Both the position numbers and the translations under genes were made by a program. Below the pieces are notes generated by a model. The model made no database searches, was not told where the DNA came from, and worked only from the letters and a program-made list of their open reading frames with translations. Of a stretch of 64,000 nucleotides of DNA, positions 14,123-27,000 are shown in pieces. Each line of letters begins with the position of its first letter. Position 1 is the stretch's first letter. The stretch is from Cruorifilaria tuberocauda (Eukaryota > Nematoda > Chromadorea > Rhabditida > Onchocercidae), in NCBI GenBank assembly GCA_013365365.1, contig JABVXU010000189.1, forward strand, positions 36,868-100,867, in the 5' to 3' direction.

Positions 14123-16937
14123 TTTATTTCGCCATTTTTTCAAAATTATGTACTTCCTGGATTGCTGGCCCTGATGGACATCACTATCAATTGCATCGCA
14201 GTGAACAATCTTGGAATATGGCTCAAGAATACTCTCTAGCTCTAGCTTCCGATCTCGTTGTCATCTTCAGTTTTCAACAAATAGTGTTTTCTTTACTACT
14301 TTTGAAAAGCTGTCATATTAACTAATAATCAAGGACAGATTGGCAATTTATAAACTCCGCAAGAATGTGGTAAGGCCAATATGATTGGCCGTCTTGTGAC
14401 TTTGATTTATCCTGTTTTCAAATAAGTGGTTAACTGAAACTCCGGAACTAATCTAACATAAATTTTTTGAAAATCAAGAGTTGAATTTCATTTCAGAATT
14501 GGCTAATATCACACTATCCACCAGTAATTCAATAATGTCTGAAAGGACTGTACAAATTGGACTTGCACTAGTTCACAAAGAAAACAGTACTGCAAAGGAG
14601 TGGAAATGAGTGGTAATACACTACATAATGCTACCTATTTGTTAGCTATATATTATTTCTGCTATTAAAATTGATATAACTGATTACGATTCGAACTTTG
14701 AAGTCGAAAATCAAATATTTCAATTTAGAGAATGGGAAATACTGACAACGAACAAGACAGAAGAAGTCCTCTATCTTAATGAACATGGCCGGTGTGCATT
14801 ACTGAGCATTGACAACAAGATATTAAAGGATATTCCATGTGATCAAACACCAGATTTCGACTATACTAACCGATACATTTGTCAACGAAGTCATGAACAG
14901 CAGTTCGTTATCAACTTACAATTTTTAAGAAACATTTATGTGTTTCTAATCATTTTGAACAAGTAACTGCAAAAATATGCTAACAATTTATAAGGTCTCA
15001 TGATAATGAAGTTATTGTCAGTTGCAACTAAAATCAGATTAATCAGCAAAAAAAAAAAGTCATGAAGCGCGAAATCCACAAGAAACAATCCTTGACTATT
15101 ACATTATACTTTTCCAATTAGGAAATTACTATTTCCTCAAGAAATTTAGTGTTCTTTTTAAATGTTATTTAGTTATAAAATAAGGGTCTAATATTATAGG
15201 AGTAGAAGTGAATTACATTATTACTTAAATTTTAAGTACAAATGTTTGGAAAGGACTGATTTAGGCCATTTTGAAGGGCTAAGATACAATTTAAGGCAAC
15301 TGATAATTTCACACAGCTTTTTATGATTTATTTTCTAAAAAATTGAAATTGACAACTCAAAAAATATTCTAGCATGAAAAGAAAAACAACCCATTCTATG
15401 CATCTTTTGTGCAGTTAATAAGCAAGTTACAAAAGGATGCAACAGTAAAATCGGAACCACGAGCAATACAACTGCATGAGATGAAAACTAAAATCATAGA
15501 TGTTCAAGGAAAAACGATAAGTAATGAATGGATTCCATCATCTTTTTCAGTGGAGGTATTTGTATAATCCTTTATTTTTTGTAGCGAGTAGAAATAAAAA
15601 TTAATCAGTCAAGAAATTCAAATGGGAGGAAAATTATCTCAGAAAAAATCTTCAACACAATCTGAATTCCTATTATTAATGTTCAATATATATCCTTTTT
15701 TTTGAGATAAAATCCTTGAACTGTAATTAAGACAACATTCTGAGAAAATAAATCTTGAAAATCATTAGAAAAATTTGAATTTTTACCTTACTACAGGATT
15801 TATCATCTGTTAGTGGAGTAAAAGAAAACTTCATGGATGAGATCAAAGAAGACCGCCTAGCAAAGATCCAGAAAATTTTTACAAAAGAAACTTCAGCAAT
15901 TGATCCGAATGTCGAAGGCATTGACGAAGTAGATTCCGACATTGAAAAAAAGAACAAGAGAAGTGAAAAAGAAAAGAAAAAAATAAAATTGCTAACAAAA
16001 ATGAACATGAACCCCGACCAAAAAATTTTGCCGCAAAACTCAAATCGATAGTGCATAAAGAAAGCACCAAGGATAATGAAGACGTGCTCTTAGCTGATGA
16101 TGGAAGAAGAAATGGTTTCAAACGCAATATTACAGTTTCAAGTAACTCAACAAATCCTACCAAGAAAAAGTCTCAGCACTCGGATGAGTTCTGTGATGAA
16201 AATGACACAGCACAAAAAGATACACGAGAATGGTACGAGCAGTTTGGCGACATCTTTCGGAATCTAAATTTGTTTCTTAAGCAAGAAAAAAGTTCAGACT
16301 TAAGAGCGCTGCTTAATGATAACGATACTAACAAAACTCTAGTAGAACGCCTGAAAGAGGCATTACGTGCCAACAATAAAACAGAAATCAATAAACTCGA
16401 CGTAACCGAAAAAAAAAAGTGACGTACAATGAAATCAATAGTCACAATTCAATGACAGTATCCAGGAAGTACACGAAGTTAGCAATAGTTTAGCAGATGA
16501 AATTGTTGGAAACATTAACGACGTTTTGTTATACGAAGAAAATAATAAAGGAAGATCTATCGTTACAGGTTGCACGTATAACGAAATTCGGCAAGACGAA
16601 AATTCATGAAAAGGACGAATCGACGCGCTGGTCAGAAGTTAGTGAGGATGAAATTTATGAATTACTAGCAAAAAAACTAAGAATTATACTTACCGAACGT
16701 CTACGAAACCTATCTGAGCTGACAAAAAATAAAGCGAGCGCAGAGATGAGGATGAATATAAATGATGATGAAATAGGCCGAAATGAAGCTTCACTGCATT
16801 ACGACGTAGGAAATAAACGAAAAACCAAAATATTGGCTAAATCAAGTAACGAAACTGGAACTTCACTTGAATTATCAAGTGACATTACATTGCTTGAGGA
16901 ACGTAAAGTGCATGGAAACAAACCAACATCAGAATAG
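14123..16937 (+). pseudogene. C-type-lectin-like gene with acidic tail, in-frame stop and frame changes
   Basis: Exon-like pieces at 14123-about 14260, 14497-about 14610, 14729-about 14892, 15415-15555 and 15797 onward. The first three read as a C-type lectin fold: WIAGPDGHHYQLHRSEQSWN then LASDLVVI, a middle strand VQIGLALVHKENSTAKEWK, and an end with CALLSID, IPCDQ and RYICQ. The first conserved cysteine position reads EYSLALASD instead of C. A TGA at 14607-14609 ends the middle piece just before its only usable donors. The long charged tail (15797-16937) stays protein-like only if the frame changes near 15966-15990 (A-rich), 16408-16418 (A-run), about 16450 and about 16556-16600. The final stop is at 16935-16937. 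This is either a decayed gene or a locus with local sequence errors. No signal peptide or start was found. Confidence 0.55.
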
Positions 16938-18097
16938 ATATTCAAAAAGCTATATCCAATATGAAACAAAAATTAAGAAGTGCCAGTGAAGAAATCAAAC
17001 TCCTTTTCTTACATTCACAGAGATGACTGTAATGATTTTATTTTTAAAAAATATTTCAAATAGCGTCTGTTTAATTCTTAGCCGTTAACAATAATTTCCA
17101 AGATTAGATATGAACTAGTCCTTCCAATAATTCGTGCAAACTGAAACCAAAGTGATGTGCGCTAAGCAATAAATTAATTCCATTCACTTTCAAACGACCA
17201 AATCAAAACCATCGGCTTCCATTAGAAATATAATCTCCCTTGAACTTCATAACAAGCAAGATGGTAAACAACATCATTTCTGAATTCATTTATGTAAAAG
17301 TACACTCCGTCAAATATGAATGAGAAAATATAAAACAATAAGGGCTTTAAAAAAAACAGATATTCCATATTTTACGATCCTTGAATCTAAAATTCTAAAA
17401 AAGCATTTGAAACCTGCCATGCGGAAGAAAATAAAAACAGCAGCCCGAAAGAATTTATATCAGAGAAGATGAGTTCCTGAACTTTATGGAAGCAAATTTA
17501 TCTTATAAGGGATTTTTCACCAGAAAAAAACTTCCCAAATCTTCTTATACTGAGTATTCCAAACTCTGTGCAGTTTACTTTTAGATTAATATTGACGAAT
17601 CTGCTGTTTCAAAAAAATGAAAAATTAATACAAACGCGTGTAGCAAGAAATATTATACAAGTATATGTATATATATTGACATAAAAGGAATATTCAAAAA
17701 CAAGCATACCCGATTACATATTGCAATAAGATCAGATGTAAAAGACACAACACACAAAGAAATCTTTTCGGAGATATAGAATTAAATATGAATTAAAATT
17801 ACAAATTAATAAAAAATAATCTAAAGCAAGATGTCCTTTACAAATTATATTTATGTGGAACTTTTGTTATAAATTAAAGCTATTATTTTGTTTGCAGTTT
17901 CAGCAGATGTATAATATGAAACTCACAGGTCTATTCACTCTAAATAAATTAGATTGACAGAGCAATAAAATTGCACCGAAACTGATTTTCTTGATTATAA
18001 ATAAAATGTCAGAATCAGCACTGATACAATATGAAGAGCGCAAATTAAAAAAAAAAAGCCAATTCTTCACTGGTCCGAATTGTCGCAACTATTCTAC
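16938..18097. other. Intergenic spacer between convergent genes
   Basis: AT-rich spacer between the lectin-like locus (plus) and the DOCK gene (minus), which converge here. It must contain both 3' ends. I see no coding exon and no strong repeat. Confidence 0.5.
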
Positions 18098-21000
18098 TTA
18101 TATATTGTGATGAGAAACTTCCACCGGAAATGAAAGGGAACCGAAATGTTCAGAAGCCAAAAGCGATATTTTCGTGAGTCGTGGTGGTAATGGAGGTGGC
18201 ATAACTTGAGTATCAGTTGATCTGAAATAATAAATATACTTGAATTATTTTCAATGAATTCATTATACTCAAAGAATAACTAATCCATTTGACATCCAAG
18301 CCATCGTTCTATATATAAACAAATCCTTTAGTGTTATGGAGATTGAACAAGAGCATACCAGAATATTAAGCAAGATCTTCTTAAGCATTATGCAGCAACA
18401 ACGATCAGCTGCATAAAAAATACAAAAATACACATTTTTGAATTTCAACCTCGAGAAATTAAATTAATTAACAATGAAATTGCATCAATTTACCTTTCGG
18501 TTAACTTTATCGACTTAAGAGTTGCATTATCTTCCGTCGTTTGCAAGGATGATGAAGAAACTGATTTCAGTGTATGTTCAGAAGGCGAAAAATCAAGCGT
18601 CGATCGAGAATTAGAACTATTTTCATTGGAATTGTAGTCAAAGCTGCGATCAGATGACGATGAAATTCGTTTCGCAATTCTGAACAGTATATGTTACACC
18701 TAAGGGATATCATCAAGTGCACAGAATATCTATGATTTGATTTCCGATAAAAATTACAATTTCTAATAAAATATTAATTTATTTATAAAGAATACAAAAC
18801 CCACTCACCCATTCTCAAACGCAATTTTCAGATCCGATTTCAGACCACTTGATTTCCTGGGTGTTGTTCTTCCGCTTTTCGTAGCACCACCGCCACCTCT
18901 TTTAAATACGCTCATAACAGATGGAGTACTACAACGTCAAACAAATAAAAAAATAAATTCAAAAAAAAATTATTCAGCACAAAAGATCAACAAAGATTCA
19001 GAATGATGAGAAAAGTAACCTTGAGATTTCAAAGCTGCTTGCTCTTCGTTCATCTCCCTTCTGCTGCGAAAGATGAATGGAGCAACCTGGAGGCAGCTGT
19101 GAAGCCTGAATTATAAGATAAATAAGAATGCATTATAATAAAATCGAAATAGTTGTTGCTCATGCAAAGCTACATTATATAAATCAAGCAAGGCTTTTTG
19201 CTCTAAGCATTTATTCTTCTAATCTCATTAATTCAATGAAGAACAATTTTTAAAAATTCTACAAAAGTGGAAAGTTCTTACCACTTTTCCAAACTGCTCT
19301 TCAATACTTGCTTTATATTCGTAAAAAGAAGCTACAAGAGATTCATGAAACTGAGCATTCACTTGGTGATCTCGAGATGCATGTGCATATAAGCAAAACT
19401 CCAAAATTGGCACCTGGAAACTAATAACATCAGTGCTGATCCCTGCAAAAGCAAAAGTCTTGTAAATGGTATAAACTGTTAAGAACTAACCTGGTTTCTG
19501 ATTAATGTCCTCAATTGACGAACAAGCTCATGCTCTTCTGATGTTAAAACAGACGCACATTGATCGGAAAAAAATATCTGAAGCAATATGATCATTCGAA
19601 TGAAAATTAATGTCTAAACTCGTAGAAGTTGAGAAATCCAAACAAGAAAAAAAACAGGTAGAACATTCAAATAAAACCTTGTAGTTTTTGATTCCTCCTT
19701 GCACAAAAGCCTGAACGATGCCTCGAATTTTGCCTCCCAATGGAACAACTGATTCTAAAGGTGTAGAAAGTACCACGTGTGCCATTTCTTCCATTTCTTC
19801 ATTATTTTTCTGCATTGTTGTCACAGCTTCCATCAGTGGAGAACATTCAATCTGCGAAGTGATTGTTCATTTATAGAAAGATGATCTATAGTGATGATAA
19901 AAATGCCAACTTGCGATTAAACTTACTGGATCAGAAAAAGTGGTAATCTGCGACCAACGTAATATATTGGGCAATTGTTCTTCAATAGAAACTGATCGTC
20001 GAATTACCCATGACCGCATGATTTCGTTATCTTCCAATTCTGTCCACTTTGTCCCTTTTCGAATTTCGCCTTTACAGAATTCAAATTTTTGAACCTGAAA
20101 ATCTTATTCAGTGATATTGCTTAGATTTCAAGCTGATAAATTATATATAAATATTTACATTTTATATTTTACATTACAATGTAAATCAGTCATGAATATA
20201 GGAACTTGAGAATTACTGTGCTGACATTACTACATTTACAGTCACTAATCATGACTTTCTGATTTTTCCTTTCTTGATAAAAGAAACTAAATACCCTGTT
20301 GTTTTTAAAATACCATCGAATTAGACGATTGCTACATCTCTTCTCCCCACAACTTTCAAAAAGCGGTTTAACAGGAAAAATTTGCAAGAATTTGTTGTCC
20401 CGCTTTGAAAGATGTGAACACTCATCCATTGTATTAATTAACTGAGCGCCAGGAAAAGTTGATAGCATTCGATGACGGAAACTGATAATGGCCTAAATAC
20501 TAGTTTATCAATGCAAAAGTTTGTAAGCGATCCGAGATATTTAATAAACTGAAAAACTCAGAAAAATTAACTTCGCATTCATTTCCACGATAGATGAACT
20601 GTCGATTATTTAAATAGCTAGGAAAATTTAGGCCATAAAAACCAACGAAGAAATACGTGCATGCAACTCGTCCTTGTGTACTCACTTTGTGATATAGTTC
20701 AGCAAGACGCTGCTAAAAAATTGGCTTAAATTAAGTTCCAACTTTATAAAATGTAAAATCCAAAAAACAAAATATGAAAAAATTTCGTATAAAATTTGAG
20801 AAATGAACTAATTTTGAAGGGTCGAAATGATCGACTAAATATACTGATATAAAAAAGACTTGCCAAAAGACTTGGTAATTTTTCGTACTCATAATTCTTT
20901 TCATATTGAAATGTCAGTTCTTTTAATATACCAATAGATTCTTCCCATAATTCTTTTTCATTAAAAAGATTGGCTGCTTCATTATAAAGTGCTTCTTTAA

Positions 21001-24000
21001 GCTGACGCTGTGTACCACACTGTCGATTTAAATGTGCATCCAGAACGGCAGTTGGTAATTCACACTCCGCCCACTACATTCGGAATTCATTAGAAACAAA
21101 AAAAAAAAGAAAAAAAATGAGGATGTGATAACCCCATTCTACATCTTAATTTGGTTGCATTTTTATTAGCACATTATAGTGAATGTTTATATAGCGCTCT
21201 TTTAACGTTTTCTAAGATACTGTGCCTAAATGGACACGGTTCAGTTAGTATCTAACCAATATTCAATATTCAAATTCAAATAGTTATTTTCAGAATCCTT
21301 CTCGACAAAGAAGTTCTCATCATTATGAAATATGAAAGCAATGACACTTAAGAAAAACTTACCGACAATGTTTCAGCATGCTTCAGAAGTGTGAAAGCTG
21401 CCTCAATTTTATTATTGCTGAGCATATGAAGATCATAGAGCTTATAAACGTAGTTGATATAAAGGTCAGCTTGACCAATAAGTTTATAAAATTTCTGGAA
21501 ATTTAAAAAATAAAAGGATTCTTTAAACTTATTTATCAAATTGTAGAATTTTTGAAGTGCAAAAAGCTGATGAAAACATCATTTAGTAAAAAAAAATAAA
21601 GAAAACTAACCAATAACTCCACAGTTCGATCCATTCCGTTTTCTATACAGTAACCATTTGTTCGTACTTCACGATATTCAAAAAGATGTTGCAAAAGAGT
21701 ATCAACCAAAGCTACAAATTTGCAACCTTCTACAACAAGATCCCTATCTGAACGGCTCCTGAAAATTTTGAGATGATTTTAATATCTTCAATGATTTTCA
21801 CAAAGCTTCTCCATGAAACTAGAAAATGATACTTACATATCTAACATGATATTATGCAATTGCTCCCTGAATTTTTCTCCACCACAATCTTCGTCAACCA
21901 GACAGTCCAGTTGCATTATAGTCTCGTTTGCAAACTTTAATTGATACTTGAATGGAAAAATGAGAAATGAGAAAGAAGTAATAAATGATAAATACATAAA
22001 CGCTATATCAACCAAGAGAAAATACGATCCACCTTTGAGAAATTGTGCAACGGTGATAAATGGAATTCACACTGAAGCATATCGAAAAATATAGGTATAA
22101 CGGTTTCACGCACAACATCATCATCAACTAGAGCCACTCGAAGATACGAACCAATCATTGATGGCACAAACAGGATTTTTTGTGCCACTGCAAAAATATA
22201 AAGAGTATCCCCCACTCAAAATAAATATAAATGGATATTCATATACAGAAGGGCTTAGATCGATAAGTCTAACTTGATAATCGAAACCACATAGACCGCA
22301 AATCTGCAACTGCTATTCTTCTCAAGTCCGGCTGACATGATAAAAGTCGTGATCGTCTTTCACTAATTGTTGATGAGCCCAACTGAAGAGCTTTTTGTGT
22401 GCAGAGGGCGACCATCGTCAGCATGTATTCTCGCCAAAGCTAAATAACGAACGTCAAGAGTTTGACAAATGTAAAAAATCACACATGATGAGAATAAATT
22501 ATAAACAAATTGCATACATGCAAATAATAATAAAAAATAACAAACTTCGGCATTGAATTGATCGTCATGAAAGTGCTCAACAATTGTCGACATGATAAAT
22601 TTCATTGTTTTTAAAATCATTCTGAAAATAAATGATAAATAAAACGGAAAAATCTACGACAACATTCAAAAAAATGAGAAAAATAATTTCAAAAAGATAA
22701 TAAAATTTGTCGATTTATACTAGTCTAACCATTTTTTTAGCAGTTCCCTGTGCTGCCTGTTCCAGCTGTTGCCAAAGCAATAAATATTAAGAATTTTGAA
22801 ATGCAACAAAACAATGCATTAAAGTTCATCATTCGCCATAAAATAAGCGAAATTTTGTATCCTAAAACCTTCTAAAAAACAGAAACCATACCTGTCGGGA
22901 AACTCGAAATGTCAGGAAATCTCTCGACCGTAATCTCTAATTTCAAAATATTTTTGAATCTTTATTTTTCTATGTATCATTATTTGTAAAACGTAAAACA
23001 CTTTCATGGCACCTGCATTCGATATCACAATCTCATTATAAGAACTATCTTATAGAATTTGTTCTACTGTTCATTATCCATCTCTATCTCCATACTCTCA
23101 CAGATTTTTGCGCTTCAATGCTTATTCCAACAGTTATCTTTGCTTCAAACAACTAATCTCAATGTTTCCATCATATCGCCAACTCTGATCCTCTTTCTAT
23201 GTTCATCCGTCTTCAGTAAAAACCATTTCTTCTCACAGCAATCTTTATAAATTTTATCCTTAGAAAATAACATACTCCTCCTCTTGTAGACCCCTTTTAA
23301 ATACCACAAAAGCCCCTTGATTTGGATTCTTTTCTCTCCTGACGGACTTCCCAACTAACTTCCTTCATTTCGTACATCTATCGAAGCAAATTTTTGTGGA
23401 TTGCATCTGTATTCCATAATTAATACTCTAATAAATTATATTCTTCAAAAGAAACGCTCTCCACTAGCTTGCTTTATTTTGCACAACGATCAAATCCCTT
23501 TCACAACAATACCTGTCCTGCAAAAGTATCATCTGGAACCAAGAAGATGGAAATGGTGACTTGTTGATGAGATCGCGAAACAAATGAACGAGTTCCATCA
23601 ATAAATCATGTTTATCAATGCGGGTAGCATGACTTTCCAAATATATTTTGTACATTTGTGCCGACAATTTGCTGAGAATTGCAATTGTAAGCGCGCAAAA
23701 CACAGACTAAAATAACATGCTCTTGTCCCAAAAAATTAAAAAATAAGAACTCGCATGAAATCTCAATTTCTGAAATTCGGATTGAATTTCTAAAGTAAAA
23801 TAAAGTCAAAAAAAGATGAAACCATTCCAGTATACGTACAGCAGAATGTTTTGCATTTATCAAGACGATTGTCGTTTGAACTATGGTACGAAATGATTTC
23901 CATACAATGAGATAAAGTTCTTCCTCGCTTCCTCGCTCATAAACAGAATCCTGAAACAGTATATGTAATAATTCAAAATGAACAGAATAGTGAAAACTTT

Positions 24001-27000
24001 TTCTAAATTTTCCACACAAGTAGCAGGTGTTAAATATAATTTTCAATTTCAAACGAATATAATGAACCCTGGAGCAGAAGAGACGCTCAATGATATAAAA
24101 CATTATATCGGCGCTTGCCGAAATGCATTCTTCTATCTTGGACTGATCACACACAACATCTTGCAAATGGATAAAGTCAGAAATTTCAAGTTCTTCCATA
24201 ACTTTTTCAATGATCTGGAAAGTTACAAAACGTCATGACAAGTTAATAAAAGATATTACCCTATGGAAACAAATTGAAGAAGGATTTTAAAATAAAGAAA
24301 ACTTCTTAACGAGGAACAGGAATTAAAAACACAATGACAATCAAAATATAGTGCTTTATAACATGCAACTGCGAGTCATGATTAACGGATAAAATAATTC
24401 CTGTTTTGGGCATTATATTCAATAAATATTAACATAGGAACTTGTAGATTAAATGCAACCAGTGAGTTCGGAATTCATTATTCTTCAGCTTGACGCTGAA
24501 GTATTGTTAGTTAACACTAAGAAAACAAGACAAATATTAACACTAAAGCTTTCAGTACTACAGACCTAAAATAATGCTGTGGTTCTGCAGTATTGTTTAA
24601 AATATATTCTTCAAAAAATTACGGAATAATATTACAGCTTTTTTCATATGTACAAGTTGGTAATCAGAAAGAAAAGTAAAATCCACATGTGTCACACAAA
24701 AGATTATATTTCTTCAGCTAGTCAAAGATGTCAAAAAGGACAAAAAACTAATACTGCAGAGAATTGTAGTACCTTCGGCAAAAGCTTCTTTCGATTTTCC
24801 TCTTGGATGAAATGCTCCGTTTGTACTATATCTTTAAGAAAATTTAAACGACACCTTGAACTTATATTTTCACCAAGATGATCCATTAATCGCACTAAGA
24901 AATTCCTTAAATTAATATCGTCTCAATAATATATAACGTTCAATGAACCTTTTGTCGCAGAGGAATTTAAGACAGTCATTCACAATACAATAACTGCAAA
25001 AATCGACGGAAAAAATTTCCTGCAATCAATCCAGTAATTATCAATTCAAACCCTACGTGAGATCATTGCTATCATAAACATCGTAGTAGGTAAGATGTGG
25101 GATAATTGTTGGTATATGTTTCAATGCCATATTTTGACAAGTCATACGTACTCGCTTATTTTGCATAAACACGACAAATGCTTCTAACAATTCGTTGATT
25201 AAAAGTTGGAAATTATTTGACGCCATACCAAGTCTGAAAATTGAACCTTCCTGAACATTAGATCTGAAACTAGTATTTTCCTTGAATATATTCCTTTTTC
25301 CAAAACTGAAAAATTACCTGTCACTGCATAATTTTGATCTAACAATCAACTTAATAAGGGTGCCAAGACTTCTCATTGTATTTAGTGACCTTTCATGCGT
25401 TTCTTCTGCATTTTCAATTCTTTCACGAAGAACTGGTAACAATTTTCTGAAGAAAAAAACCTTGTTACATTTATTATGCATTACAACTAATGACCTTATA
25501 TCTTTCGAAACACATTTTGGAAAATTCTGGCTATTACCAAACTTACAAAAGTGTTCCTACGAAAATGTATAATAGTGTTTAGTGAATTGGAATATGCATC
25601 ATCTTTAACCTAACTGAAATCGACAATGTAGATAATAATAATAATTATTATTATTATTTACATTGTCGATTTCAATTAGGTTAAAGAAAATTTTTTTCGA
25701 CCTCAAGTCATTTGCGGTAGTGAAGTAAAAAAGAGTACTAATAGCTTAGCAAAAGTCTAAGAGTGGTAAATTACTTCAAGAAACTCTAAAATTATTCAAA
25801 TTTTTTAATTAAACTATGAATAATAGTTGAAATCAACAATGTAAATAATAATAAATATTTCGCAAATATTTCATATTTTTCTATTTAAAATTTTGTTGAT
25901 GGTTTAGAACATACAAAAATGCTACAGTGGAATGGAAATTCTCCACATATTTATCAAGTACTGGTCGGAAATTCTTGTAGCGCTCCTCATTCACAAGTTG
26001 CACTAAAATGACCTAGAAAAAAGACATGCACTGAATTCTGGAAAATATTGAAATAAAAAAATAGAACAATATTAGAAATATAGTTCATACGGTATGTAAA
26101 AAAGCTATCGTCAAACAGTTAAGTTAAAATAGAATTGATAAAGGACTGAAACAGAAAACAAGAAAAACTTACTAAATCATCAAAAACCAAGCTGTCGTAG
26201 TCTGGATAATGATCTAATATTTCGAAAAGAGCATCACAAAAGTTAGGAATGAATTTCACCAATTCTTCACCAACTGCTAGAAATTTTGGCCTCGAAATTT
26301 CTTCCAATGTTTCTTTTAAGTTGCTTCTGGAAAAAGAGTTATAATAAATATCAAAGCATTATATGCATATATATATATATGCTAAAAATATATATGTGAT
26401 CTCGAAACCAAATTTGATGCAACAAAACATATTTGAAGACAAGAACTTGCAAAACTAAAAAATCATTCCTTTTAATCTACGAAAAAACTGAACACACCTA
26501 TTTTGCTTCCATCTAAGTATATCTAAGAGACTCTTGTTATGAGTTAGTGTTGTTGAGCAAGTTACTGTTTCGATGGTTAAAAAATTTTTTTCTCCATAAA
26601 TAAAGGTTGTTGTTTGTGGCCTCAACTGAGCTTGAGAAGCTTTGAGTTCTCCTCGTGTGGCGGGCAACCGAGTATAACTAGTATCACTATCGTCAAAACG
26701 TCCAGTTTCAATCTAAAATTTTTGTTCAGAACAAAACGACACAAGCTATAATTCATATAAATATATGTTGTAAAATAACCTTGTAAATTAGTAATTCATG
26801 CAAACCATCTCTTATCAAAGTTGCGCCTTCCATAATACGCGCAAATGCCAACGCAAAAGGTCCTTTTTCTTGTTTTGTTTTATCAAAAGTCTTTTTATGA
26901 TGAAAAGTTATTCGAAGATGAATATTCTGATCAATCTTCTCTGGTATCTGTACCTACGAAAAAGAGAAATGAGAGCTATGTATGCGGAAGTACCATATAT

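Noticed and set aside
15727..16445. Minus-strand frames opposite the lectin-like tail
   Set aside because: They are serine/phenylalanine-rich mirrors of the lysine/glutamate-rich plus-strand coding sequence.
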